Shown here: positions 1-10,139 of the stretch, in pieces
Numbering within the stretch: the first letter of the stretch is position 1
Layout: each line of letters begins with the position of its first letter
Source: Halomonas qaidamensis
Lineage (GTDB): Bacteria > Pseudomonadota > Gammaproteobacteria > Pseudomonadales > Halomonadaceae
Reading direction: 5' to 3'
Assembly (NCBI RefSeq): GCF_025917315.1
Contig: NZ_CP080627.1
Coordinates: 2,604,001-2,668,000 of the forward strand
DNA length: 64,000 bases
The notes under the pieces: generated by a model
What the model saw: only the letters and a program-made list of their open reading frames with translations
Told to the model about the DNA's origin: nothing
Database searches by the model: none
Position numbers and translations under genes: made by a program

Positions 1-2
1 TG

Positions 3-170
3 CTAGTCATGCACTTGCCTCCTTGGTGTGCTTTGCTGCTTGGCTTCGCGACGGCAGCGTTCACTGCAATAGCGCACTTCATTCCAGCAGCGCGCCCACT
101 TTTTCCGCCAAGTAAAAGGACGCTGACATTGAACGCAATCTTTTTGCGGTAAATCTTGCTTGCGTTGCAT
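3..170 (-). CDS. DUF2256 family small zinc-ribbon-like protein
   Basis: A 55-residue protein starting at the internal Met of MQRKQDLP. It shows the DUF2256 pattern: KDCVQCQRPFTWRKKW followed by a second pair of cysteines in RYCSERC, so four cysteines (CxxC plus CxxxC) that could bind zinc. The tail is short and basic. No biochemical role is established for the family. Its genes often lie beside cryptochrome/photolyase-like genes (family knowledge). Here the photolyase is 7.5 kb away, but the two promoters share a 9-bp element. A longer reading up to position 224 is possible. I prefer the shorter start because homologues begin just before the first CxxC. There is no good Shine-Dalgarno for either start. 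Confidence 0.75.
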   Translation of the reverse strand: MQRKQDLPQKDCVQCQRPFTWRKKWARCWNEVRYCSERCRREAKQQSTPRRQVHD

Positions 171-234
171 AGGAGTATCTCGCTGCCTGACGTTTGCACG
201 CCACGTATAAAAACATAGACACATTATCCTACAC

Positions 235-240
235 AGTATA
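235..240 (-). promoter_or_regulatory. Candidate -10 box (TATACT) for the DUF2256 gene
   Basis: On the minus strand the 9-mer AGTTATACT (complement of 235-243) contains a near-consensus -10, about 65 bases before the start codon. No good -35 lies 17 bases upstream, which would fit an activator-dependent or regulated promoter. The same 9-mer sits in front of the photolyase at 7621-7629. Confidence 0.4.
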
Positions 241-304
241 ACTATTGTACATAAATTGACACGTTTGTTTCTGACGCTCAGCCCCTTTTCTCTAGTGCGC
301 GCAA

Positions 305-334
305 TAAAAAAGCCATCCGAGTGGATGGCTTTTC
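305..334 (-). terminator. Rho-independent terminator after mrpG
   Basis: Read on the minus strand: AAAAGCCATCC, a 4-base loop, GGATGGCTTTT, then further T residues. It ends the mrp operon about 70 bases after the mrpG stop. A shorter T-run on the plus strand could make it bidirectional. Confidence 0.85.
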
Positions 335-402
335 AATAGTGAATACCGCAGCGAATCGCTATTCTATAACGCAAGGGAAAGAGTTAATCCGGCCCGCTGT
401 GG

Positions 403-807
403 TCAATCAGGGTCTGTAGTGCGGGGGTGCCGCTTGGCATTTTCATGGGTTTCAAGGCCGCTTTTAAGCTCGTGAGTCAGCGGATCATAGTTGGGCCTTA
501 ACTCATCTTTTACGGTACCGCTCCAGAGGCGTGAGCCAACAAAATAGCCTGCCCTGCCAATCACATGGGCAGCAATCGGTGCTGTTATTAAAATAAAAAC
601 AATAATAGCGAACGAGCGCGCAACAATGCCAACTTCGGCAAAGTGCATGGCTGCAGCCAACATAATTAAGATCACACCAAGCGCTGCCGCCTTGGTAGTT
701 GCGTGCATACGTGTTAGCAGATCTGGTAGCCGCAGCAAACCAATTGCAGCGAGTAGCATAAAGCTCGACCCCGTTATCAACAGTGTGCCTTTGATAAACT
801 CAATCAT
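403..807 (-). CDS. mrpG: Na+/H+ antiporter subunit G
   Basis: A 134-residue membrane protein, the last gene of the Mrp operon. It has three hydrophobic segments within about the first 95 residues, then a hydrophilic tail. The family signature LPDLLTRMHATTKAAALG is clear. MrpG is a small essential subunit of the hetero-oligomeric Na+/H+ antiporter in the inner membrane. The start is taken at MIEFIKG (ATG at 807), which overlaps the end of mrpF by 8 bases. A GTG five codons earlier is also in frame. A terminator follows. Confidence 0.92.
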   Translation of the reverse strand: MIEFIKGTLLITGSSFMLLAAIGLLRLPDLLTRMHATTKAAALGVILIMLAAAMHFAEVGIVARSFAIIVFILITAPIAAHVIGRAGYFVGSRLWSGTVKDELRPNYDPLTHELKSGLETHENAKRHPRTTDPD

Positions 808-1069
808 CCCGCGGGCCCCCACGTTCTAGAAAGCGTGCAAAACCAATCGCTGCTAAAAACCCCATCAAGGCAATCACAATAGCGGCATCCAGAAAGCTTG
901 CCACGCCCGACTGAATTGCATAAACCCCCACAAGCCCCACCACCGTGGTGGAGAACAACTCAAGTGCAACAACACGGTCAGGTAAGCTAGGGCCTCGCAC
1001 AACACGCACAAAGGTCAGCACTAGCGCTAGCCCCATAATGACCTGGCTAATCAAAATAACGGTATCCAT
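800..1069 (-). CDS. mrpF: Na+/H+ antiporter subunit F
   Basis: An 89-residue protein with three membrane segments, typical of MrpF (also called PhaF or MnhF). It contains the conserved VRGPSLPDRVVALEL stretch between helices 1 and 2. Start and preceding stop overlap as TAATG, so translation is probably coupled to mrpE. MrpF is one of the small subunits of the Mrp complex. Confidence 0.93.
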   Translation of the reverse strand: MDTVILISQVIMGLALVLTFVRVVRGPSLPDRVVALELFSTTVVGLVGVYAIQSGVASFLDAAIVIALMGFLAAIGFARFLERGGPRDD

Positions 1070-1542
1070 TAACGAAATAGCTCCAAGGCACGGTGCTCCA
1101 TTTCTTTTAAGTTATTTCGAAGCTCTTCTTCATCATCTAAAAACATCGCATGAATATAGAGCACTTTTCGGTCATCAGAGACATCAAGGCTCAATGTGCC
1201 CGGCGTTAGCGAAATCAAATTAGCAACCATAGTAATTTCCATTTCGGTACGAGCAGAAAGAGGCAGCGCAATAACGCCTGGTTTCATATGCCAAGGCGGT
1301 GTCAGTATATCGAATGCAACGCGTAGGTTAGCCTGCACTAACTCCTTAATGAAAAAACCGATAAAACCAATAATTCTCGGCACACGAGCCGGATAACCTT
1401 TCAACGCCTCGACTTGAGGCTCGATTAATAGCAATGCGATGTAGCCAAAAATCATCCCCACTAACAAATTAAGCCCCGTGAAGTCTCCACTTAACAGCAC
1501 CCAGGCTAGCCCGAGTAAGAGGTTCCAAATCGCACCGGTCAT
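1069..1542 (-). CDS. mrpE: Na+/H+ antiporter subunit E
   Basis: A 157-residue protein with two N-terminal hydrophobic segments and a cytoplasmic C-terminal domain. The MrpE signature TLSLDVSDDRKVLYIHAM is near residue 120. Overlaps mrpD by four bases (ATGA). Size and order (between D and F) match the standard operon. Confidence 0.93.
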   Translation of the reverse strand: MTGAIWNLLLGLAWVLLSGDFTGLNLLVGMIFGYIALLLIEPQVEALKGYPARVPRIIGFIGFFIKELVQANLRVAFDILTPPWHMKPGVIALPLSARTEMEITMVANLISLTPGTLSLDVSDDRKVLYIHAMFLDDEEELRNNLKEMEHRALELFR

Positions 1543-3140
1543 GGGGAGTCCTCCGTACGGCCGCCTAACTGCTCGGCCTGTAACTCAATCGGGTCAAGCA
1601 TCGCTGCTTCGGCGCTAGCAGACACACCTAGTACAGCCTCAATGTAACCTGACGGTGTCATCAGCTGCTCACCAATAAGCGTCATCACTTGCATGATGGG
1701 TTCAGCGAAAACACCTATTAATAGTGACATCATGGCCAGCACAATAACTGGCGTATACATCATCCACAGGCTTGGTTTTAATAAACGTCCATCATCTCCG
1801 ACAGACGTGTGTGAGGCGGGTACATTGTTGTCTTCCGGCAGAGCCTTCCAGAAAACTTCATTCCAAATTTTCACCATGGAATAAAGCGTCATAATTCCTA
1901 CCGCCAGTGCAAATCCTGTCGCTACGTAAGCTTCTGCTTCAAGGCCAGCGCGAACCAGCACGAACTTGGCAAAGAAGCCCGATAGGGGCGGAATGCCTGC
2001 GAGCGAAAATGCCGAAATAAAGAAGGCCACCGCTAACCAAGGCCGTTCGCGATAAAGGCCTCCCATCTTTTTAAGCTGGTAAGTGCCTTGTAAACGATGG
2101 GTAATACCGCTGATCAGAAACAGATTTGTTTTAACAATAATGTTATGCATGATAGCGAATACCCCACCAGCAATCGCTAGGGGTGTATAAAGTGCCAAAC
2201 CAAGAATCATATAACCAATCTGGCTCACAATGTGGAATGAGAGAATGCGACGGAACTCATACTGAGCGGCAGCACCAAGCACACCGGTGACCATCGTCAG
2301 CACGGCTCCCCAAAGCATAATGTCCTGCAGATACCCCATTGTCTGATCAAAAATAAGCGTGAATACGCGAAACAACGAATACACCCCGACCTTTGTCAGC
2401 AAGCCAGCAAACAGCGCTGATACGGCTACTGGCGGGGTATGATAGGAAGCAGGTAGCCAGAAAAAGAGTGGGAAGGCAGCGGCTTTAATACCAAAGGCCA
2501 CCATAAACATGACAGCAAGCACTTCGACCATGCCACTATGTTCTGCCTCATCCATGCGCAGCGCTATATCAGCCATGTTTAACGTGCCTACCGTGCCATA
2601 TAGTAGCCCCACTGCTGTTAAAAAAATCACCGATGCAAGCAGGTTCAGCGTGACGTATTTAATAGCCCCTTCCATCTGCGCTCGCTCACCACCCAGAATC
2701 AACAACGCAAACGACGCCACCAGCATGACTTCAAACCAGACATACAGATTAAAAATATCGCCAGTTAAAAAAGCCCCCGCTACCCCCGCTAACAACAGGT
2801 GCATCAGCGGGTAATAGCCAAACTTTTCATGGCCACGCCCCGTGGTAGCCAGCGAATAAATACCCATTGCCAAGCCAATGATGCCTGTCATTAAAATCAT
2901 GACGGCACTCAACATATCGGCAACGAGCGTAATTCCAAACGGCGCCGGCCAGCTGCCCATCTGCATGGTAATGTAACCATCAGCTAACACAGCAACAAAT
3001 AGCCATACACTGACAAGCAGCAGTGCCACATTACCCGCTACCGCAATAAAACGTTGTACGGGGCGAGAGCGCCAAAACAGGAGTGAAAGCGCTCCAGAAA
3101 GCAGTGGCAGCAGGACGGGAAGTGCAACTTCAGGCCTCAC
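1539..3140 (-). CDS. mrpD: Na+/H+ antiporter subunit D (proton-pumping-like)
   Basis: A 533-residue protein with about 14 membrane segments, homologous to the ND2/ND4/ND5 (NuoL/M/N) subunits of complex I. It has the conserved [10 protein letters not shown] glutamate in helix 5 and [21 protein letters not shown] in helices 7-8, the region of the proton-channel lysine. It starts with GTG, overlapping the mrpC stop as GTGA. MrpD and MrpA are thought to carry the ion-translocating half-channels. Confidence 0.95.
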   Translation of the reverse strand: MRPEVALPVLLPLLSGALSLLFWRSRPVQRFIAVAGNVALLLVSVWLFVAVLADGYITMQMGSWPAPFGITLVADMLSAVMILMTGIIGLAMGIYSLATTGRGHEKFGYYPLMHLLLAGVAGAFLTGDIFNLYVWFEVMLVASFALLILGGERAQMEGAIKYVTLNLLASVIFLTAVGLLYGTVGTLNMADIALRMDEAEHSGMVEVLAVMFMVAFGIKAAAFPLFFWLPASYHTPPVAVSALFAGLLTKVGVYSLFRVFTLIFDQTMGYLQDIMLWGAVLTMVTGVLGAAAQYEFRRILSFHIVSQIGYMILGLALYTPLAIAGGVFAIMHNIIVKTNLFLISGITHRLQGTYQLKKMGGLYRERPWLAVAFFISAFSLAGIPPLSGFFAKFVLVRAGLEAEAYVATGFALAVGIMTLYSMVKIWNEVFWKALPEDNNVPASHTSVGDDGRLLKPSLWMMYTPVIVLAMMSLLIGVFAEPIMQVMTLIGEQLMTPSGYIEAVLGVSASAEAAMLDPIELQAEQLGGRTEDSP

Positions 3141-3484
3141 GTGTCGGTATCCTTCATTTTGTCCAGATCATCTGCTTTTACGATTTCATAGGCACGGCGA
3201 ATTAACACGACAGCAAACGCCAGCACCCCAAATGCAATCACAATCGCCGTTAGTACAACGGCCTGAGGTAGCGGATCCGCTACCTCACCCAATGGTTGTA
3301 GCATCCCTTCCGGAATTAACGGTGGTGCTCCGCGGGTCATGCCTGCCGTAGTAAAAATCAGCAAATTAGCGCCATTAGACAGCAGCAATAGACCAATCAC
3401 TAACTTAACAATAGAGCGGCGTAACATCATAAAAATAGCGGCGGCATAGAGTAGCCCAATCGCTAGTGCCATTAGCGGTTCCAT
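3137..3484 (-). CDS. mrpC: Na+/H+ antiporter subunit C
   Basis: A 115-residue, three-helix NuoK homologue. [17 protein letters not shown] is in helix 2 and [18 protein letters not shown] begins helix 3; both are MrpC hallmarks. It has a strong Shine-Dalgarno (AGGAGG) upstream of ATG. It lies 18 bases after mrpB and overlaps mrpD by four bases. Confidence 0.94.
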   Translation of the reverse strand: MEPLMALAIGLLYAAAIFMMLRRSIVKLVIGLLLLSNGANLLIFTTAGMTRGAPPLIPEGMLQPLGEVADPLPQAVVLTAIVIAFGVLAFAVVLIRRAYEIVKADDLDKMKDTDT

Positions 3485-3502
3485 ATGGGGCCTCCTGAGT
3501 TA

Positions 3503-3934
3503 TTAAGGTTCATCCTTATCCACCTCCATCAACGCCATCACCATACCCATGACCGAACCAAGCACAGCAAAGTACACTCCCACATCAAAAATGAGCGGTG
3601 TAGATGCTTTAAAATCAATCACGGGAATAGTCCACCACTGAGCGGTTAAAAACGGCTGTCCCATAAACCAAGCAGGTACGACTGAAATCATGCCTAGCAA
3701 TAGCCCCACCCCAATTAAGTCACGGGGATCAACCATGCGTAGCACCTCTTTAGTGGCACTGACGCCAAAGGCAAACAGATAAAGCGTGAAAGCCCCAGCT
3801 GCCACCAGACCAGCAATAAACCCACCACCTGGCTCATCGTGTCCACGCAGCAACAAGAAAATTGAAAACATCAGCTGTAGCGGCATCAAAAAACGTGCCG
3901 CAGTATTGAGAATGATGGTGCCTGATTTAACCAT
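3503..3934 (-). CDS. mrpB: Na+/H+ antiporter subunit B
   Basis: A 143-residue protein with four membrane segments. [19 protein letters not shown] is the conserved MrpB glycine-rich motif. The start chosen (MVKSGTI, ATG at 3934) overlaps the mrpA stop by 8 bases, as expected for coupled translation. In this group-1 arrangement mrpB is a separate gene rather than being fused to mrpA. Confidence 0.92.
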   Translation of the reverse strand: MVKSGTIILNTAARFLMPLQLMFSIFLLLRGHDEPGGGFIAGLVAAGAFTLYLFAFGVSATKEVLRMVDPRDLIGVGLLLGMISVVPAWFMGQPFLTAQWWTIPVIDFKASTPLIFDVGVYFAVLGSVMGMVMALMEVDKDEP

Positions 3935-6275
3935 CGTACGGCTCCTTAATACTGGCTTTTTCGCCTTCTGCTGCTTTGTTTTCATCTCCGCCGTGGCGAA
4001 GCTTAAGCATGGCAATTACCCCAATTGCAGCGAGAGCAAGTACAAACATTTCGCCTAGCGTATCGAGAGCACGGTAGTCCACCAAAATGACGTTTACGAT
4101 GTTACGGCCATAAGCCAAGGGAGCACTGTTCTCGACCATATATGTTGAAATTGGCTCAAACTGATTGATACTCCAGGCGGTCATAATCAGTAGAAAAATT
4201 AAAATCCCCATCATCGCAGCCACACTACCATCGCGGATACGTTCCAAACTGGTGGAGAGGTTTGAAAAGCGAGGCAAGCGAAAGAGCACCAAGACCAATA
4301 AGATAACCGTCATGGTCTCAACCAATAGCTGGGTAATACCCAAGTCCGGGGCACTAAAAAGAATAAAGATCAGCGCAATCGAGAAGCCCATAATGCCAAC
4401 TGACACCACCGCCCCAAGACGTGACCGGGAAATGGTCGCAAACAACGCACCCATCACCATCGTGCCAACGACAATTACTTCATGGAAACGCACGTCCAGC
4501 GTCAAGGCCAGCTGGGGAGAGTGGCGAACCAATATCGAGTTTCCAATCAGGGCAATAAGCACCACTAACATGACAAGAATGTAGTTGCGCATGTAGCCGT
4601 TTTGCAGCAAGCGTGTCTGCCATTCAGAAAATCGCACAATGCCATTCATTAAACCTTCGTAACCCGCTTCGGGGCCATGGCGCATGACGGGCGCCAGCAT
4701 CGCTAATTTGCTACGGGCCCCGTCCCAGCGTTTAAACAGGAAAAAGCCTAGCCCAAGACTAACAATCGACATGATCAACGCCATGTTGATGCCATACCAA
4801 AGCGACAGTGTCACCGGTAGTGGCTCACCTGCCACCGCTGTTGCGGCTGATGTAAGTAACGCATCAGCCCCCAGAATGGCGGGTGCCAACCCTAGCAAAA
4901 GCGAACCAAGCGCCAACACAGCAGGCCCAATTAGCATGCTAAAAGGCGCTTCATGGGGCTCTTTTGGGGTGGTATGCAACTGACCCCAAAAGGGGCGAAT
5001 CGCTATGATGATGGCCACGGCTATCGTCAGAATGGCAGCTAAAAAGGCAAACAAAACTAACAGTATTTTAAAACGCTCTGCGCCTAACGCTGCTTCTAGC
5101 ATTAACTCTTTTCCAATAAACCCAAAAAGCGGCGGCACACCAGCCAACGACAGCGCCGCCACACAGGCAATCACCGCGGTGATTGGCATGGCAGACTTCA
5201 GCCCGCCCATGGCAGTAACGTCTTTGGTACCTGTCTCATGGTCTAATATACCGGCAACCATAAACAGCGCCCCTTTATACATCGAATGAGCAAGTAAAAA
5301 GGTAACAAATGCCGTCATAGCGTACTCAGAACCAATGCCCAACAGCATGGTTAACGTGCCCAGTGCCATAATGGTGGAATAGGCCAGTAGCTTTTTAATA
5401 TTAGTGTGATGAATCGCTAAAAAAGCCCCCGTTAACATGGTGGTCGCGCCGACCACTGACAGTATTCCCACCCACAGCGCTGTACCACCGAGCTCTGGCT
5501 GCAAACGGGCCAGTAAGTAAATACCTGCCTTTACCATGGTCGCTGAGTGCAGATAGGCCGAGACTGGTGTCGGTGCCGCCATCGCGTTGGGCAACCAAAA
5601 ATGAAAAGGGAACTGAGCTGATTTTGTAAAAGCTCCCAACAGCAGGCAAATAAGCATAGGGGTATAAAGCGAATGGTCGCGAAGATCGCTTTCCATTTGG
5701 CTTATTTCATAAAGCGACCAACTCCCGCTAGCCACTCCCAGGAACACAAGGCCTGCCATCAACGCTAGTCCACCCGCGACAGTGACGAACAACCCTTGGC
5801 GTGCTGCTTTCCGAGCCTCCATGTCGTAGTGGTTAAAGCCAATCAATAAGTAAGACGTGATACTGGTTAATTCCCAAAAGACAAAGAGTGTCAGCAGCCC
5901 ATCAGCGAGCACCAACCCCAACATAGAGGCCATAAACGCTACAAGCGCTAAGTGAAAACGTGCGATATCGTCATGGCCTTTTAAATACCCACCGGCATAA
6001 ATCAGCACGAAGGTACCGATCACTGTAATCAAAAGGCCAAATAACAAGGAAAGCCCATCAACTAAAAAGCTTAGACTGATGCCTAGAGACGGCACCCATG
6101 CCCACTCCAGCAGTAATGATCCCTCGCTTATGACGACCGGCGCTAGGCTGAGCAGCCAGCCAGCCATTAGGGCAGGAAACAGTGCCAGCGCTAGGCTTGC
6201 CCGTTCTCCAAACCAGCGGTTGAGCAAAGGCGACGACGCTGCCAGCACAAAGCCCATTAAAACAGCGAATTGCAT
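3927..6275 (-). CDS. mrpA: Na+/H+ antiporter subunit A
   Basis: The 782-residue large subunit and first gene of the seven-gene operon. The N-terminal ~500 residues are NuoL-like: [17 protein letters not shown] carries the key glutamate, and [30 protein letters not shown] is the central motif region. The last ~250 residues are a NuoJ-like/MbhD-like extension ([12 protein letters not shown]). The length is close to the family norm of about 800. The complex exports Na+ in exchange for H+, which suits a halophile or alkali-tolerant organism. Confidence 0.95.
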   Translation of the reverse strand: MQFAVLMGFVLAASSPLLNRWFGERASLALALFPALMAGWLLSLAPVVISEGSLLLEWAWVPSLGISLSFLVDGLSLLFGLLITVIGTFVLIYAGGYLKGHDDIARFHLALVAFMASMLGLVLADGLLTLFVFWELTSITSYLLIGFNHYDMEARKAARQGLFVTVAGGLALMAGLVFLGVASGSWSLYEISQMESDLRDHSLYTPMLICLLLGAFTKSAQFPFHFWLPNAMAAPTPVSAYLHSATMVKAGIYLLARLQPELGGTALWVGILSVVGATTMLTGAFLAIHHTNIKKLLAYSTIMALGTLTMLLGIGSEYAMTAFVTFLLAHSMYKGALFMVAGILDHETGTKDVTAMGGLKSAMPITAVIACVAALSLAGVPPLFGFIGKELMLEAALGAERFKILLVLFAFLAAILTIAVAIIIAIRPFWGQLHTTPKEPHEAPFSMLIGPAVLALGSLLLGLAPAILGADALLTSAATAVAGEPLPVTLSLWYGINMALIMSIVSLGLGFFLFKRWDGARSKLAMLAPVMRHGPEAGYEGLMNGIVRFSEWQTRLLQNGYMRNYILVMLVVLIALIGNSILVRHSPQLALTLDVRFHEVIVVGTMVMGALFATISRSRLGAVVSVGIMGFSIALIFILFSAPDLGITQLLVETMTVILLVLVLFRLPRFSNLSTSLERIRDGSVAAMMGILIFLLIMTAWSINQFEPISTYMVENSAPLAYGRNIVNVILVDYRALDTLGEMFVLALAAIGVIAMLKLRHGGDENKAAEGEKASIKEPYDG

Positions 6276-6418
6276 CCGGTGGTTTCTCCCTGTAAGAACG
6301 TTTCAGTTAACTCTAAGGCAGCAGCAAGATCGAACGGCCCTAACGTTGAATAAATGTGATTTTTAATGCACAGACCTTATACCAAGGTTGGTCAAATTTC
6401 TAGAAATCTAGGACCCAT

Positions 6419-6454
6419 AAAAAAAGCCGCCGTGGTTAGGTACCTTGGCGGCTT
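6419..6454 (-). terminator. Rho-independent terminator after hemH
   Basis: On the minus strand, AAGCCGCC pairs with GGCGGCTT around a loop that itself contains GGTACC, followed by a T-run. It lies about 20 bases after the ferrochelatase stop. Confidence 0.85.
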
Positions 6455-6470
6455 GTGACAAGATGAATCC

Positions 6471-7550
6471 TTACGTAGTAGAAAGCCAACCTAACAACTC
6501 GTTGTTTACAACCGCCAACAGCGCCTCAATATGGTCATCCCGGTCATTCAAGCAAGGGATGTAGCTAAACGTCTCGCCGCCCGCTTCCATGAAGCTATCG
6601 TGAATCTCTTCCTTTATCTCTTCTAGCGTCTCGACACAGTCAGAAGAGAAAGCCGGCGACATAATCGCAATATGCTTGTGCCCCTGCTTAGCCAACTCAG
6701 CTACATGATCAACGGTTTGCGGGCCTACCCACTTTTCGGGCCCAAACTGCGACTGAAACGCAGTGTCTACTTCCTCTTTACTCAGCCCCAACTTTTCGCG
6801 CATCAAGCGCGTCGTTTTCTGGCACTGACAGTGGTAGGGGTCACCTTCTAACAAGTAGCGCTCCGGCACACCGTGGTAACTTGCCACCAGCTTGGTGGGA
6901 CGAGTTTCAAAGCTGTCATAAGCTTCTTGTACCGAGTTTGCCAGCGCCTGAATATAGGCTGGGTGCTCAAAGTAAGCGGGCACTGTACGAATATAAGGTT
7001 GCCACTTCATTTTCATGAGTGTGCGGAATGCCTGATCATTTGCCGTCGCTGTGGTGGGCGAGCCGTACTGGGGATATAGCGGGAAAAAGACGATCCGCTC
7101 ACAGCCCTTCTCTTTCATACGGTTGAACACACTTTCGGTCGACGGATTGCCGTAGCGCATACAGAAATCAACTTCGACGTTATCGCCATAGAGCGCCTTC
7201 AAACGTTCGGCCATTTTCTCCGTTTGCGCACGCGTGGTGGTCAACAGTGGGCTCTCGTTTTTCTCGTTGTTCCAAATACTTTTATAAGCATGCCCAGAAG
7301 AAAACGGCCGCTTGGTTAAAATAATCAGCTGCAGCAGCGGCTGCCACTTCCAGTTAGCGTAATCAACAACGCGCTTATCAGACAAAAACTCACTGAGATA
7401 GCGACGCATGGACCAATAGTCAGTTGCATCCGGGGTGCCCAAGTTGGCCAGAACCACACCCACCTTGGCAGGAGGAACCGCAGGGTGGTCACTAGGGGCA
7501 TGAACCAAACGCCCTTCGCCCGGCTGATCTTTCACAACACTATCGACCAT
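6471..7550 (-). CDS. hemH: Ferrochelatase
   Basis: A 359-residue enzyme inserting Fe2+ into protoporphyrin IX, the last step of protoheme synthesis. It opens with GVVLANLGTPDA at about residue 31. The catalytic His is H226 in ASYHGVPERY, and the conserved acidic pair E307/E310 lies in DCVETLEEI. It is monocistronic, with its own terminator, and divergent from the photolyase. The ~28-residue N-terminal extension is not conserved in all homologues, so a later start is possible. Confidence 0.95.
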   Translation of the reverse strand: MVDSVVKDQPGEGRLVHAPSDHPAVPPAKVGVVLANLGTPDATDYWSMRRYLSEFLSDKRVVDYANWKWQPLLQLIILTKRPFSSGHAYKSIWNNEKNESPLLTTTRAQTEKMAERLKALYGDNVEVDFCMRYGNPSTESVFNRMKEKGCERIVFFPLYPQYGSPTTATANDQAFRTLMKMKWQPYIRTVPAYFEHPAYIQALANSVQEAYDSFETRPTKLVASYHGVPERYLLEGDPYHCQCQKTTRLMREKLGLSKEEVDTAFQSQFGPEKWVGPQTVDHVAELAKQGHKHIAIMSPAFSSDCVETLEEIKEEIHDSFMEAGGETFSYIPCLNDRDDHIEALLAVVNNELLGWLSTT

Positions 7551-7620
7551 GTCGCTAACTCCTTAGGTACTTTTAATAGTTGGCAAAATCTTAACACTTT
7601 TCGGCAAAGCCGCGGCATAA

Positions 7621-7650
7621 AGTTATACTATCAACATTATTTGTATAACT
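7621..7650 (+). promoter_or_regulatory. Inverted repeat overlapping the photolyase -10 box
   Basis: AGTTATAC (7621-7628) and GTATAACT (7643-7650) form perfect 8-bp arms with a 14-bp spacer, directly upstream of the photolyase start. TATACT at 7624-7629 is a near-consensus -10 inside the left arm, so a bound protein would cover the -10 and the transcription start. Light-regulated photolyase genes are often controlled by MerR-type (LitR/CarH) proteins (known for the class). Which protein binds here is unknown. Confidence 0.5.
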
Positions 7651-7662
7651 GCAGGCAAACTC

Positions 7663-9243
7663 ATGTATAAGCCTTTACTGCTTGTTCTTGGCGATCAGCT
7701 GTCGCTTTCCCTGGCAACCTTGCGCGATGCGCCGAACAACGCGGTGGTCGCCCTATGTGAAGTCAGCGAAGAAGCACGTTATGTGCCTCACCATATACAT
7801 AAGATCGGCTTATTCATGGCCGCCATGCGACATTTTGCCCAAGCGTTACGGGATAAAGGCTATACCGTGCACTACACCCGCCTTGATGATCCCGACAATA
7901 CCCATTCGCTCATCGAAGAAGCCGAACGTATTGCAACCCAGTATGGCTGCAGTGAAATACACGTAACGAGGCCCGGCGAGTGGCGATTATGGGATGCCAT
8001 GCGCCAGCGCCAACAGGCTACTCTACCCTGGCAACTGATAGAAGATGAGCGTTTCTTTACCACACCCGACGACTTCGCTCACTGGGCTCACGGTCGTAAA
8101 CAACTCCGTTTAGAGTATTTTTATCGTGAGCAGCGCAAGCGAACCGGCCTGTTAATGGAAGGCGATGCGCCTGCGGGTGGCCAGTGGAATTTCGACCACG
8201 ACAACCGCGAACCGATTGATGCAACCCTCCGTTTTCCAGCGCTACCCCAACACACCCAAGATGCGCTCACCAAGGAAGCACTCAACGACGCCAAGCGCCA
8301 TTTTAGCGACCATATGGGCTCCCTGGATAACTTCAACCTCCCCGTCACCCGCCGACAGGCGCTGGTGGATTTGAAGCACTTTCTCAACCACGGCCTGGCC
8401 GATTTTGGCCGCTATCAGGATGCAATTAGCGACGCCGCACCGTTTCTGTATCACTCCAGGCTATCGGCGGCGCTCAATATCGGTCTGTTAACCCCTCAAG
8501 AAGTGTGCGAAGCCGCTGAGCAGCAGTATTACGATGGCAAAGCCCCCCTTAACGCTGTTGAAGGGTTTATTCGTCAGATACTTGGCTGGCGAGAGTATGT
8601 TCGTGGGCTTTACTGGACACACATGCCGAATTATAAGCGTGAAAACCGGCTTGGTTTTGAACGCGATTTGCCTGCGTTTTACTGGGATGGAAATACTGAT
8701 ATGCGTTGCTTACAGCGCGCTATTCAAATGACCATCGACAACAGCTATGCCCACCATATTCAGCGCTTAATGGTAACCGGCAACTTTGCCCTACTTTGCG
8801 GCGTGAAGCCTGAAGCACTCTGCGATTGGTACCTGGCGGTTTATGCCGATGCCTGCGAATGGGTCGAGCTGCCCAATACGTTGGGCATGGTGCTGCATGC
8901 CGATGGTGGTCTAATGGGTTCCAAACCTTACTGCGCTTCCGGCAAGTATATCGACAAAATGTCTGACCACTGCCAGCACTGTCGCTACTCCCCAAAGCAG
9001 GTAACTGGCCCAAAAGCCTGCCCATTTAACAGCCTTTATTGGCATTTTCTGGAAACCAACGCTGAGCAGCTAAACCGTAACCCGCGCATGAAACTAATCT
9101 ATGGCTCTCTCTCACGCATGAAAGACGAAAAGCGTGAGGCGATGCGTCAGCAGGCGGAACAGTTTCTAGCCTCACTACCGACCAGCCAAGGCTACGGCCA
9201 AGCGCACCATACCCAAGGTTATAACGCAAAGGACACTCAATGA
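7663..9243 (+). CDS. phrB: Cryptochrome/photolyase, FeS bacterial (6-4) photolyase type
   Basis: A 526-residue member of the FeS-BCP/CryPro family, whose Agrobacterium PhrB member repairs (6-4) photoproducts using FAD, a ribolumazine antenna and a [4Fe-4S] cluster. The N-terminal ~130 residues are the alpha/beta antenna domain; the helical FAD domain follows. The four cluster cysteines are present at C349, C437, C440 and C453 (HCQHC and KACPF), at nearly the same numbering as in PhrB. The FAD-domain motif NALEG-like KAPLNAVEGFIRQILGWREY is near residue 293. Its stop overlaps the next gene as ATGA. Confidence 0.93.
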   Translation: MYKPLLLVLGDQLSLSLATLRDAPNNAVVALCEVSEEARYVPHHIHKIGLFMAAMRHFAQALRDKGYTVHYTRLDDPDNTHSLIEEAERIATQYGCSEIHVTRPGEWRLWDAMRQRQQATLPWQLIEDERFFTTPDDFAHWAHGRKQLRLEYFYREQRKRTGLLMEGDAPAGGQWNFDHDNREPIDATLRFPALPQHTQDALTKEALNDAKRHFSDHMGSLDNFNLPVTRRQALVDLKHFLNHGLADFGRYQDAISDAAPFLYHSRLSAALNIGLLTPQEVCEAAEQQYYDGKAPLNAVEGFIRQILGWREYVRGLYWTHMPNYKRENRLGFERDLPAFYWDGNTDMRCLQRAIQMTIDNSYAHHIQRLMVTGNFALLCGVKPEALCDWYLAVYADACEWVELPNTLGMVLHADGGLMGSKPYCASGKYIDKMSDHCQHCRYSPKQVTGPKACPFNSLYWHFLETNAEQLNRNPRMKLIYGSLSRMKDEKREAMRQQAEQFLASLPTSQGYGQAHHTQGYNAKDTQ

Positions 9244-9635
9244 GCCGTTTTTCGACACTCCAAGCCAACTCACCAGTCACCCTATACCACGATGGTCACT
9301 GCCCCTTTTGCCGCGTAGAAGTCGCATGGCTTGCAAAACATCGCCATAAAGAGCGCGTGACCTTAGTGGATATTCAGGATGAAAACTTCAACGCTGCCGA
9401 TGTTGGACGCACCTTTAGTGACATGATGGGGCTGCTACATGTAAGAGACAGCAAGGGAAGTTGGTATATCGGGATGGATGCCAGCCGGGCCCTTTATGCG
9501 GTGTTGGGCTACCGGTGGCTAGTGTGGCTATCTTGCTTACCAGGCCTACGGGGGATAATGGATGCAAGCTATCGTTTTTTTGCCCGTCGCCGCGTTCGAC
9601 TGGGGCAGTGGTGGGAAAAACGTGCCGCTAAATAA
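9240..9635 (+). CDS. DCC-family (DUF393) thiol-disulfide oxidoreductase-like protein
   Basis: A 131-residue protein of the DUF393 family, named DCC after its conserved Asp-x-x-Cys-x-x-Cys. Here the motif is YHDGHCPFCRVEV at residues 17-29, thioredoxin-like in spacing. The substrate is unknown. It is translationally coupled to the photolyase (ATGA overlap), which suggests a role in the same response, perhaps keeping cysteines or cofactors reduced (inference). Confidence 0.88.
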   Translation: MSRFSTLQANSPVTLYHDGHCPFCRVEVAWLAKHRHKERVTLVDIQDENFNAADVGRTFSDMMGLLHVRDSKGSWYIGMDASRALYAVLGYRWLVWLSCLPGLRGIMDASYRFFARRRVRLGQWWEKRAAK

Positions 9636-9661
9636 GTGAATAAAAGAAGATCAGGTTAAAA

Positions 9662-9964
9662 TTAAAATACCAGCGGCATACGCGATGTCAGTGGCGAGCT
9701 GTAATGCGCATCACGACCAATCACTTCATCCTGGGGCACATGCTGAACTAAGTAAGCACGATGGATGCCAGCGCGCTTTAGCTCAAGGTAGACATCGTCT
9801 AGTGAGCGAAACAGCATTGGCTTGTTACGCTGAGTTAGCATGTGCCGCTCACCCTCAACATCTTCAAGTTCAACTTGGTAAAAACGGCTACCAGAATGAG
9901 TAATGACGCGTATTTCAAAGTTGTCGTGCCCTGCGACAAACCGTTTCAGTTCTTTCAGTTCCAT
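9662..9964 (-). CDS. Small protein, probably DUF6482 family
   Basis: A 100-residue soluble protein starting MELKELKRF, with no signal peptide, membrane segment or cysteines. It resembles the DUF6482 family of small gammaproteobacterial proteins (by recognition of pattern, not a search). There is a Shine-Dalgarno (AGGAGAG on the minus strand) just upstream. It converges on the DCC gene with only 26 bases between and no obvious terminator. Function unknown. Confidence 0.7.
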   Translation of the reverse strand: MELKELKRFVAGHDNFEIRVITHSGSRFYQVELEDVEGERHMLTQRNKPMLFRSLDDVYLELKRAGIHRAYLVQHVPQDEVIGRDAHYSSPLTSRMPLVF

Positions 9965-10139
9965 GATGCTCTCCTATGATTGTTAATTATCATGGGGCAC
10001 AGCATGACGTTACCCCATGACAATTTTATTACCTTTACACTAACTAGCTATGACGGCAACATCACAAGAGAGTTCCTGACCAAACCATCAACTATTCAGC
10101 CAAGAATTCATCAACTTTTTCATCAACATATTCATCGAA

